From: Porphyromonadaceae bacterium | GTDB taxonomy: Bacteria; Bacteroidota; Bacteroidia; Bacteroidales; Tannerellaceae | NCBI GenBank assembly: GCA_003517945.1 | Contig: DOZP01000085.1 | Span: 23,084 to 29,079, forward strand | Direction of reading: 5' to 3' | Length of the DNA: 5,996 bases | In this document: positions 1 to 5,796 of the stretch, in pieces | Numbering within the stretch: position 1 is the stretch's first letter | How the letters are laid out: every line of letters begins with the position of its first letter | Notes under the pieces: generated by a model | Told to the model about the DNA's origin: nothing | Seen by the model: only the letters and a program-made list of their open reading frames with translations | Database searches by the model: none | Translations under genes and position numbers: made by a program

Positions 1-1149
1 CAATATACGGAAAGTTGGCTTAAAAATCAGGGAGACCCTTCCAAGGTCGTAACAATTCTTGACCGTATAAATCCCGACGCCCTGTTATTAGGATTCGGAC
101 GCCGTTTCGCAACATACAAACGCGCGCACCTGTTGTTCACAGACCTTGACCGCCTGGCTAAAATTGTAAATAATGAGAATTACCCCGTACAAATTGTATT
201 TACGGGAAAAGCGCATCCTGCAGACGGAGGAGGACAGGGACTGATCAAACACATCGTGGAAATTTCACGCCGCCCCGAATTTCTGGGAAAGATCATATTC
301 CTGGAAAATTATGATATGCGCCTGGCCAGGCGTCTGATATCAGGAGTAGATGTGTGGATTAATACCCCGACACGCCCCCTTGAAGCATCGGGAACATCCG
401 GAGAAAAAGCGGAGATGAACGGTGTACTGAACCTGTCCGTACTCGACGGTTGGTGGTACGAAGGATATAAAGAAGGAGCCGGATGGGCGCTGACCGATAA
501 ACGTACGTATGACAACCAGCAATATCAGGATCAGCTTGACGCGGCAACGATCTATCACCTGCTTGAAGACGAGATCATCCCCTTGTATTTCGCAACAAAC
601 AGCAAAGGATACTCGCCCGAATGGATACAATACATCAAAAATTCCATGTCGCAGATCGCACCGGATTACACGATGAAACGTATGATGGATGATTATTTTA
701 AGCGGTTCTATAACAAACTGGCAACCCGTTCCGCAATGCTTCTCAGAGACAATTTCGCGGAGGCCAGGAATATCGCGAACTGGAAAAAAGAAGTAGCCGC
801 ACACTGGGATTCATTCCAGATTGAATCGGTTAGTTATGACCCGAAAGCATTCCAACCGGTTGTAGGCGACGAGTATACGATCGAAATTGTCATAAACCGC
901 AAAGATCTCAAAAGTATGCTGGGAATCGATATGGTTTTTACGAATGATAATTCCGATAACAACCAGATAAAATTCACACATTCCGAACCATTCAAACTGG
1001 TAAAAGAAGAGGGGTCGAAACTCTATTTCGAATTAAAAGGTACGACCATGGAATTCGGGCACTTCAAAGCCGGATTCCGTGTATATCCGTACAATGACAA
1101 ATTACCGCACCGTATGGACTTCGCTTACGTACGCTGGATACAACCATAG
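1..1149 (+). CDS. glgP: Alpha-glucan (glycogen/maltodextrin) phosphorylase, C-terminal part, 5' end outside window
   Basis: The gene is open at the left edge; reading frame 1 gives 382 codons before TAG at 1147-1149. A TTG at 133 is internal, because the same frame runs upstream with family-like sequence ([14 protein letters not shown], about residues 30-43 of the visible part). The enzyme cleaves alpha-1,4-glucans with phosphate to release glucose-1-phosphate in the cytoplasm, using pyridoxal phosphate. The PLP site is visible as [14 protein letters not shown], and the cofactor lysine is encoded at 406-408. Other landmarks are [10 protein letters not shown] and [18 protein letters not shown]. 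The last ~100 residues look like the accessory beta-rich end of the TIGR02094 subgroup (Thermotoga-type, about 850 aa), ending in FAYVRWIQP. No lesion is seen. It converges on the exporter operon and is functionally unrelated to it. Family assignment is very secure; the substrate (glycogen versus maltodextrin) is not decided by sequence. Confidence 0.95.
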   Translation, partial: QYTESWLKNQGDPSKVVTILDRINPDALLLGFGRRFATYKRAHLLFTDLDRLAKIVNNENYPVQIVFTGKAHPADGGGQGLIKHIVEISRRPEFLGKIIFLENYDMRLARRLISGVDVWINTPTRPLEASGTSGEKAEMNGVLNLSVLDGWWYEGYKEGAGWALTDKRTYDNQQYQDQLDAATIYHLLEDEIIPLYFATNSKGYSPEWIQYIKNSMSQIAPDYTMKRMMDDYFKRFYNKLATRSAMLLRDNFAEARNIANWKKEVAAHWDSFQIESVSYDPKAFQPVVGDEYTIEIVINRKDLKSMLGIDMVFTNDNSDNNQIKFTHSEPFKLVKEEGSKLYFELKGTTMEFGHFKAGFRVYPYNDKLPHRMDFAYVRWIQP

Positions 1150-1150
1150 C

Positions 1151-1190
1151 ATATAAAAAGGATGTGTCGGCCGACACATCCTTTTTATAT
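1151..1190. terminator. Bidirectional rho-independent terminator, perfect 40-bp palindrome
   Basis: The 20-base left arm (1151-1170) is exactly complementary to the right arm (1171-1190). The GC-rich core GGATGTGTCGG/CCGACACATCC is flanked by an A-run on the left and a T-run on the right, so each strand reads as stem followed by U-tract. It starts 2 bases after the phosphorylase stop and lies 2 bases from the stop of the convergent HlyD gene (TGA, minus strand, 1194-1192), so one hairpin serves both transcripts. The tip can only form a small loop from the central CGGCCG. Confidence 0.93.
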
Positions 1191-1191
1191 T

Positions 1192-2565
1192 TCATTCAAG
1201 CCCTCCCTTTAAAAGTTTCTTCATAGGCAAAAAGAAACGTTCCAGCAAAGAGACGTTTTCGGTAATAACATCAGCGCTTCCCTGCATATTGGGCATATAA
1301 GGAATTTCTTTCCGGTAATTTGTATGCAGACCGTCCGGAAGCCCTATCTCCACCACATAATACATGGATTGACCGGACACTACCGGGACAAGCGAGATAT
1401 TATGAACCACCCCATTCAGCATGCCGAATTCATCATCCGGAAAATTATCCAGGCGTATGTTTACCTGCTGTCCGGCTTTTACTTTCCCCGAACGGGCGAT
1501 CGGCAGTGAGGCTTTACCGATTAACTGAAATTCCGAGGTTGGTATGACCGTAAAGATCTCTTCACCCGCCTGTACGTTTTGGTTACTTACCCAGTAACGG
1601 GTGAATGTGATTTTTCCGTCAATAGGCGACATCAGGACATAGTTCATTTCCCAGGAGCGGATATCCGTCCGGATCTGCGAAACCAATGACCGGATCTGTG
1701 AACGAAACTCATTCGTCTTCTCCGCATGCTGGTATTCCATATCAATCAACGACTCTTTCATCTGCGCGATCTGTATCCGCATATTATTGAGGGAAGTCAG
1801 CATATTTTCTTCCGACAGCAATCCTTGTAACTGGCGGCTTCTCGACTCATCCAGTTCTTTTCCCGAAATACCGCCCTTCTCATGCATATTCTCGCTTCTC
1901 ACATGGTTTTTATCAATCAGGGCTGTCTGTTCTTCCGTCAGTTTCTGCTGCCGGATCAGGCCTTGATATTGTTGGTTATATTGCACGATCCGTTCTTCCG
2001 TCATTTTTATCTTATGGGGATAATATTGCAATCGCATGTATTCATTATAATTGAACAAAGTAATATAAAACGACGCATATTGAGATTGCAGATTCCCCAG
2101 TTGCAGGTTCTTTTCCGGCATCATAAAAACGGAATCCCGTTCAAGGTCAAGACTATCCAGAAAGCCCTTCAGGTACAGCACATCTTCCGTCCGCGCAGGA
2201 TTATGAATCACGGCCAGGTAATCTCCCGCTCTCACGGTCTGATTGTCTTCCGTACCCAATATTTCTAATTTCCCCGATGTAGACGCGACAATTCCTGCCG
2301 GCGGAGTAGAACCGGTCAGTACGACCTGCGCTGTGATTACATCCGGATATTTAAAAAAGTAACTGCCGATAAGCAGGACAAGCACAACGACAAACAGAAT
2401 GGTAATCCCCGTCCGCAAGATCCAATGCGGTATCTTACCCATTATATCCTGCAATTCTTCACTCCGGAGCTCCACATCTTTATGATCTTTCCGATGCTCC
2501 CTTGTTAGCATTTTAAATTGTTTCCCTTTCTGATCCTGAAGATCTTCATTGAGCGGCTTTTCCAT
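1192..2565 (-). CDS. HlyD-family membrane-fusion (periplasmic adaptor) protein of a C39-type ABC exporter
   Basis: The 457-residue product should bridge the inner-membrane ABC exporter to an outer-membrane channel in a type I secretion complex. It has a charged cytoplasmic N-terminus (1-47), a single membrane anchor (about 48-69, ITILFVVVLVLLIG), a first lipoyl-like half (about 82-122, with SGKLEILGTEDNQTVRAGDYL), and a long heptad-like helical hairpin (about 183-305). The second lipoyl half contains SPIDGKITF (about 310-342), and a beta-barrel end ends with MQGSADVITENVSLLERF. Length and order match bacteriocin-type HlyD adaptors. Its ATG overlaps the stop of the upstream exporter gene by one base (TAATG), which implies translational coupling. 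A GGGGA run just before the ATG is a plausible ribosome site. No TolC-like gene is in the window, so the outer-membrane partner must be elsewhere. Confidence 0.92.
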   Translation of the reverse strand: MEKPLNEDLQDQKGKQFKMLTREHRKDHKDVELRSEELQDIMGKIPHWILRTGITILFVVVLVLLIGSYFFKYPDVITAQVVLTGSTPPAGIVASTSGKLEILGTEDNQTVRAGDYLAVIHNPARTEDVLYLKGFLDSLDLERDSVFMMPEKNLQLGNLQSQYASFYITLFNYNEYMRLQYYPHKIKMTEERIVQYNQQYQGLIRQQKLTEEQTALIDKNHVRSENMHEKGGISGKELDESRSRQLQGLLSEENMLTSLNNMRIQIAQMKESLIDMEYQHAEKTNEFRSQIRSLVSQIRTDIRSWEMNYVLMSPIDGKITFTRYWVSNQNVQAGEEIFTVIPTSEFQLIGKASLPIARSGKVKAGQQVNIRLDNFPDDEFGMLNGVVHNISLVPVVSGQSMYYVVEIGLPDGLHTNYRKEIPYMPNMQGSADVITENVSLLERFFLPMKKLLKGGLE

Positions 2566-4751
2566 TAATTCCCCAATTCTAACTGATTTTTAACTAACTG
2601 ATAATAAATACCCCGTTTGGCGGTCAGTTCCCGATGAGTACCCTCTTCGGCTATTTTACCTTTTTCCAACACAATGATATTATCCGCATCTTTTACCGTA
2701 CTGAGCCGGTGGGCTACTACCACCACCGTTTTCCCGACATAGAATTCATACAGATGTTCCATAATCTCCTTTTCATTGTTGGCATCCAATGCATTGGTCG
2801 CCTCGTCTAAGAAAATATACTCCGGATTCTTATAGACCGCCCGCGCAATCAACATACGTTGCCGTTGTCCCTGACTGATCCCGTTACCTTCCATACCGAT
2901 CTTCGTGTTATACCCTAACGGCAGCGAATCAATAAAATCACGTATATTGGCCACCGTAACGGCATGCAGCAGGCGCTCTTTGTCGATCGTGTCCACACCT
3001 ACCGCAATATTACGGGCGATCGTATCGGAAAAGATAAACCCGTCCTGCATGACCGAACCCGAATGGGCGCGCCACACATGCGGGTTGATATTCTGTAATG
3101 GGGTCTCCCCTATTTTTATAATCCCTTTATTGGGCTCATAAAAACCTAATAACAGTTTTATAATAGTGGTTTTACCACTACCGCTGGCGCCTACGATGGC
3201 GGTTACTTTCCGTTCCGGTATCCGGAGGTTGATGTTGTCCAGTACATAATCCCTGTCCGCCCCGTCGTAGCTGAAACTAAGGTTTTCTATTTCGATGGTA
3301 CGGTTTGACGGCAATACGGTCTGCTTTACATCCGATACCTGTACCTCGTCTTCTTTCTGGTGAATTTCCCCCAGGCGCTCCAGGCTGATCTTAGCATCTT
3401 GGAACGAACGGGCAAAGCCGATAAACTGCTCGATCGGAGAAGTGAGTTGCCCGACGATATAAGTGAGCGACATCATCATACCCAATGTCATATCTCCTTC
3501 AACTACGCTTTTGGCAGCCAGGAATGAAATCAGGATATTGGTGGTCTGATTGAAGAATACGGAACCGAGTTGCTGGTATTGTCCAAGCGCAAGGCCTTTG
3601 ATACTGATCTTGAATAACTTCACCTGTATCCGTTCCCATTGCCACCGTTTTTCGGTCTCGCAGTTATTCAGTTTGATTTCCTGCATACCGGTTATCAACT
3701 GGAACAGGTTGCTCTGTTCGCTGGAAGCCTGGGCAAACCGTTTGATATCCAGTTCACGGCGGTATTTCATAAAGGCAAGTATCCAGGCTACATACAGTCC
3801 GTTGCCCAACAGGAACAAACCCAGAATCGTGAGGTCATAATATCCCAGTACGATGCCGAATACAATAAAGTTGACAAAAGAAAAAAGCGTACTGATGGAT
3901 GTACCCGTCATAAACGCCTCAATCCGGCTATGGTCACCGATCCGCTGCATGATATCCCCCACCATTTTGGTATCGAAGAAACGGATCGGCAGGCGCATCA
4001 GCTTGGCCAGAAAGTCGGATATCAGCGAAATATTGATACGGGTATTGACATGAAGCAGAATCCAGCTACGGATAAAATCGACCGACAACCGGGCCAGAAA
4101 AATGATGAGCTGCGCGATAAGAATCAACGTAATAAAACTGAGATTACTGTCACGTATCCCGGTATCAACCAAGGCCTGTGTCAAGAAAGGCATGATCAAC
4201 TGCAGGATACTGACCGTTACCATACCCAGGATAAGCTGTACAAACTCTTTTTTAAACGGAATCAGATAACGGAAGAAATAGGAAAGCCCATGACCTCGTT
4301 TGTCCTTTTCATCTTCCATGTCGTAAAACTCCGGACCGGGTTCAAGCAGCAAGGCCGTACCCGTATCCTGCTCGCCTGTTTTGGTGCTTATCCAGCAACG
4401 CTTGAATTCCTCCTCATTGAAAACGACCTTTTTAGAAGCAGGATCAGCAATATAATACTTATCGTTTTTAATTTTATAGAGAACCACAAAATGATTCTGG
4501 TTCCAATGCAGGATACAAGGTAACGGAGTCTCTTTTTTCAGTTGTTCCAGCGAAATCTTCACCCCGTTTGTACGGAAACCGATTGACTCTGCCGCATCAC
4601 TGATCCCCAGCATAGAAACACCCTCACGGGTAATGAAAGCCCGCTCGCGCAGATATTGCAACGAATAATTACGACCATAATACTTTGCAATCATGCGAAG
4701 GCTGGTCGGACCGCAGTCCATAGCGTCTAATTGAACATAGTGAGGGAACAT
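2565..4751 (-). CDS. Peptidase domain-containing (C39) ABC transporter, leader-peptide-cleaving exporter
   Basis: This 728-residue exporter should remove a double-glycine-type leader from a small peptide substrate and move the peptide across the inner membrane. The N-terminal C39 cysteine protease is intact by motif: Gln7 (oxyanion), Cys13 in MDCGPTSLRM, His87 in WNQNHFVVLY, and Asp103 in IADPA. A membrane domain spans about residues 155-450. The ATPase domain (about 485-725) has Walker A GASGSGKT (521-528), Q-loop Gln569, signature ISQGQRQR (625-632) in place of LSGGQ, Walker B YIFLDE (645-650), D-loop NALD, and switch His681. The ATG at 4751 is the only sensible start: an in-frame TAA lies four codons upstream (4763-4761). 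It is the first gene of a two-gene operon with the HlyD gene (one-base overlap). The family is certain; the cargo is unknown because no precursor or maturase gene is visible here. Confidence 0.95.
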   Translation of the reverse strand: MFPHYVQLDAMDCGPTSLRMIAKYYGRNYSLQYLRERAFITREGVSMLGISDAAESIGFRTNGVKISLEQLKKETPLPCILHWNQNHFVVLYKIKNDKYYIADPASKKVVFNEEEFKRCWISTKTGEQDTGTALLLEPGPEFYDMEDEKDKRGHGLSYFFRYLIPFKKEFVQLILGMVTVSILQLIMPFLTQALVDTGIRDSNLSFITLILIAQLIIFLARLSVDFIRSWILLHVNTRINISLISDFLAKLMRLPIRFFDTKMVGDIMQRIGDHSRIEAFMTGTSISTLFSFVNFIVFGIVLGYYDLTILGLFLLGNGLYVAWILAFMKYRRELDIKRFAQASSEQSNLFQLITGMQEIKLNNCETEKRWQWERIQVKLFKISIKGLALGQYQQLGSVFFNQTTNILISFLAAKSVVEGDMTLGMMMSLTYIVGQLTSPIEQFIGFARSFQDAKISLERLGEIHQKEDEVQVSDVKQTVLPSNRTIEIENLSFSYDGADRDYVLDNINLRIPERKVTAIVGASGSGKTTIIKLLLGFYEPNKGIIKIGETPLQNINPHVWRAHSGSVMQDGFIFSDTIARNIAVGVDTIDKERLLHAVTVANIRDFIDSLPLGYNTKIGMEGNGISQGQRQRMLIARAVYKNPEYIFLDEATNALDANNEKEIMEHLYEFYVGKTVVVVAHRLSTVKDADNIIVLEKGKIAEEGTHRELTAKRGIYYQLVKNQLELGN

Positions 4752-4842
4752 ATATCGGTATTATTAAAAAAATCTCATCTTAAAAATACTCCCCATACAA
4801 ACAGCCATAAAATTTCAACTATTCAGCACAAGGAAAAACATG

Positions 4843-4850
4843 CAAATATA
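4843..4850 (-). promoter_or_regulatory. Candidate -7 promoter element of the exporter operon
   Basis: Read on the minus strand this is TATATTTG followed by C, an exact match to the Bacteroidota -7 consensus TAnnTTTG. It lies about 92 bases before the exporter ATG, which would give a leader of roughly 85 bases. No convincing -33 TTTG is found 19-21 bases further upstream (about 4870-4875), so the assignment rests on the -7 box alone. The rest of the leader (4752-4836) is AT-rich, with no hairpin or ribosome site that I can support. Confidence 0.45.
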
Positions 4851-4886
4851 AACATAAATAAATTTATTTCATCATTTATTTTTTTT

Positions 4887-4941
4887 AAGTCCCGATATAA
4901 AGTGTCGGATTCGGTTCCTCTTTTACGGAATCATCCACATA
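4887..4941. repeat. Direct repeat, left copy (55 bp, 53/55 identical)
   Basis: This stretch matches 5820-5874 in the same orientation with a constant offset of 933 bases. The first 43 bases are identical; the only differences are at 4930 and 4938. On the minus strand both copies encode the same peptide tail (DDSVKEEPNPTLYIGT). The two copies bracket the higBA operon and its terminator region. Confidence 0.95.
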
Positions 4942-4943
4942 CA

Positions 4944-4962
4944 ATTCACTATTTTTGTGAAT
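4944..4962. promoter_or_regulatory. Candidate HigA operator (inverted repeat) at the higBA promoter
   Basis: The half-sites ATTCAC (4944-4949) and GTGAAT (4957-4962) form a perfect 6-bp inverted repeat with a 7-base spacer. They overlap the TTTG -33 element of the higBA promoter. HigA-type antitoxins normally repress their own operon by binding palindromes at the promoter, so position and form fit. Binding is inferred and short AT-rich inverted repeats can arise by chance. Confidence 0.4.
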
Positions 4963-4985
4963 ATCAAAACTAAATATTATCTTTG
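4954..4985 (+). promoter_or_regulatory. Bacteroidota-type promoter of the higBA operon
   Basis: A TTTG -33 element (4954-4957) is followed after 20 bases by TATCTTTG (4978-4985), matching the -7 consensus TAnnTTTG, with C next. The expected transcription start is near 4992, leaving a leader of only about a dozen bases before the toxin ATG at 5005. The leader has no clear Shine-Dalgarno sequence, as is common in this phylum. Confidence 0.7.
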
Positions 4986-5004
4986 CGCAGGATAAATATC
5001 AAAT

Positions 5005-5325
5005 ATGAAAGTAGAATTTGAAAAAAAATATTTGCTCGACTTATACGTAACAGGAAAGACAACGGATAAAAAACACCGTTTTCAACCACAAATAGTAAAT
5101 GGTTATGTGAAATGTGTCAGGATGTTGATTAATGCCGAAAGAATGGAAGAATTGTTTACTTATAATTCTTTGAATTACGAAAAGTTGCAAGGCGACAAAA
5201 AAGGACTTTCCTCCGTCCGTATCAACAACCAATACCGCCTTGAATTTCGTGAAAAATTCAACCCTAACAACATACCTGAAATTGAAATATGCGAATTAAC
5301 AGATATAACAAATCATTATAAATAA
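5005..5325 (+). CDS. higB: Type II toxin, RelE/HigB family (mRNA interferase-like)
   Basis: This 106-residue protein has the hallmark HigB/RelE core: LQGDKKG (61-67) followed by SVRINNQYRLEF (70-81), then EIEICELTD and a C-terminal His104. Family members cut mRNA at the ribosome and halt translation; the antitoxin neutralises them by direct binding. Length is slightly above the usual 90-100 residues, with a Bacteroidota-type N-terminal segment. The ATG at 5005 follows a good promoter at the right distance. Toxin-first order with the antitoxin 4 bases downstream is the classic higBA arrangement. No internal stop or frameshift is seen, so it appears intact. Activity and cleavage preference cannot be read from the sequence. 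Confidence 0.87.
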   Translation: MKVEFEKKYLLDLYVTGKTTDKKHRFQPQIVNGYVKCVRMLINAERMEELFTYNSLNYEKLQGDKKGLSSVRINNQYRLEFREKFNPNNIPEIEICELTDITNHYK

Positions 5326-5329
5326 GAAT

Positions 5330-5653
5330 ATGATGGCAAAGATAACAGCAAATGAATTAGAACCGTTTCGCCCCGTTCATCCGGGTGAACTTTTGAAAGA
5401 CGAATTGGAATACCGCCATTTATCACAAAAGGCAGTTGCAAAACAATTGGAATTATCGTATACAGCGTTTAACGAAATATTGAACGGAAAACGTCCGGTA
5501 ACCACCAACTTCGCAATGATTATGGAAGCGGCATTGGGTGTAAATCCGGGTCTGCTACTGCGTATGCAAACCGATTACAATTTGCAAATAGCGAAAAAGG
5601 ACAAGTCTATGCTGGAGCGCCTCGCCCAAATCCGCAAAGTGGTGGCATTGTAA
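5330..5653 (+). CDS. higA: HigA-family antitoxin, XRE-type helix-turn-helix repressor
   Basis: This 107-residue protein matches the HigA addiction-module antidote family (TIGR02607). It has the RPVHPGELLKDEL motif (about 14-26), then a helix-turn-helix with LSQKAVAKQLELSYTAFNEI (31-50) and LNGKRPVT (51-58), and a helical tail. It should bind and neutralise the upstream toxin and repress the shared promoter, probably through the inverted repeat at 4944-4962. Two adjacent ATG codons (5330 and 5333) could each start it; the first is used here. Only 4 bases separate it from the toxin stop, so the two are co-transcribed and perhaps translationally coupled. It appears intact. Confidence 0.9.
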   Translation: MMAKITANELEPFRPVHPGELLKDELEYRHLSQKAVAKQLELSYTAFNEILNGKRPVTTNFAMIMEAALGVNPGLLLRMQTDYNLQIAKKDKSMLERLAQIRKVVAL

Positions 5654-5747
5654 CCAATAAAATCCGGATAACCAATGTGCCAAAGAACGTTGTTTTTATG
5701 GAACCGAATATAGAAAAAACCGTGATAAATATAACAAAATGATACAA
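5654..5747. other. Non-coding stretch after higA
   Basis: This AT-rich spacer holds no supported gene. A 14-codon ATG frame at 5698-5742 (+) lacks a ribosome site and family resemblance. I see no clear plus-strand terminator for higBA here; that transcript may end at the hairpin beginning at 5748, although a proper U-tract is missing on this strand. Confidence 0.6.
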
Positions 5748-5778
5748 AAAGAGGATGTGATCTCAACACACCCTCTTT
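5748..5778 (-). terminator. Rho-independent terminator of the right-edge minus-strand gene
   Basis: The arms 5748-5759 and 5767-5778 pair over 12 positions around a 7-base loop. The single exception is 5755/5771, which on the minus strand is a tolerated G-U pair but on the plus strand is an A/C mismatch. On the minus strand the stem is followed by TTTTTG. It begins about 18 bases after the TAA at 5799-5797. Both the pairing and the U-tract favour termination of the minus-strand transcript, so transcription probably does not flow from this gene into the exporter operon. Confidence 0.75.
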
Positions 5779-5796
5779 CCGCATAATAAATTAAGA

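Larger units (their letters stand above)
4885..4980 (-). pseudogene. Decayed 3' end of a second copy of the right-edge propeller-like gene
   Basis: Read on the minus strand, this segment encodes IIFSFDIHKNSELYVDDSVK followed by EEPNPTLYIGT and TAA (4887-4885). The last ~18 codons are nearly identical to the end of the gene at 5797-5996, which reads MDDSVKEEPNPTLYIGTLKQ. Upstream of the near-identical part, IFSFDIH resembles IFCYDIK of the intact copy, with five fewer residues between that motif and the shared tail. The frame has no start codon and is closed by a TGA at 5001-4999, so it cannot be a working gene. After its TAA the frame reads AAA AAA TAA. A single T-to-A change in an ancestral TTA leucine codon would explain the stop and give an ancestral ending GTLKK. 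Homology of the 55-bp core is secure; the extension further upstream is suggestive only. Confidence 0.6.

Noticed and set aside
340..804. 154-codon open frame on the minus strand
   Set aside because: It is antisense to conserved alpha-glucan phosphorylase sequence including the PLP site, and the product has no family resemblance.
3639..4523. Long 294-codon open frame on the plus strand
   Set aside because: It lies wholly antisense to the well-supported ABC exporter, has a low-complexity polar composition with no recognisable domain, and is a shadow frame.
4731..4973. 80-codon plus-strand frame across the gap upstream of the exporter
   Set aside because: It overlaps the exporter start, the remnant gene end and the higBA promoter; composition follows the AT-rich DNA and there is no ribosome site.
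5698..5742. 14-codon frame with MEPNI after higA, and a 10-base match to the inverted repeat tail
   Set aside because: It is too short, has no ribosome site, and the 10-base inverted match is plausible by chance.
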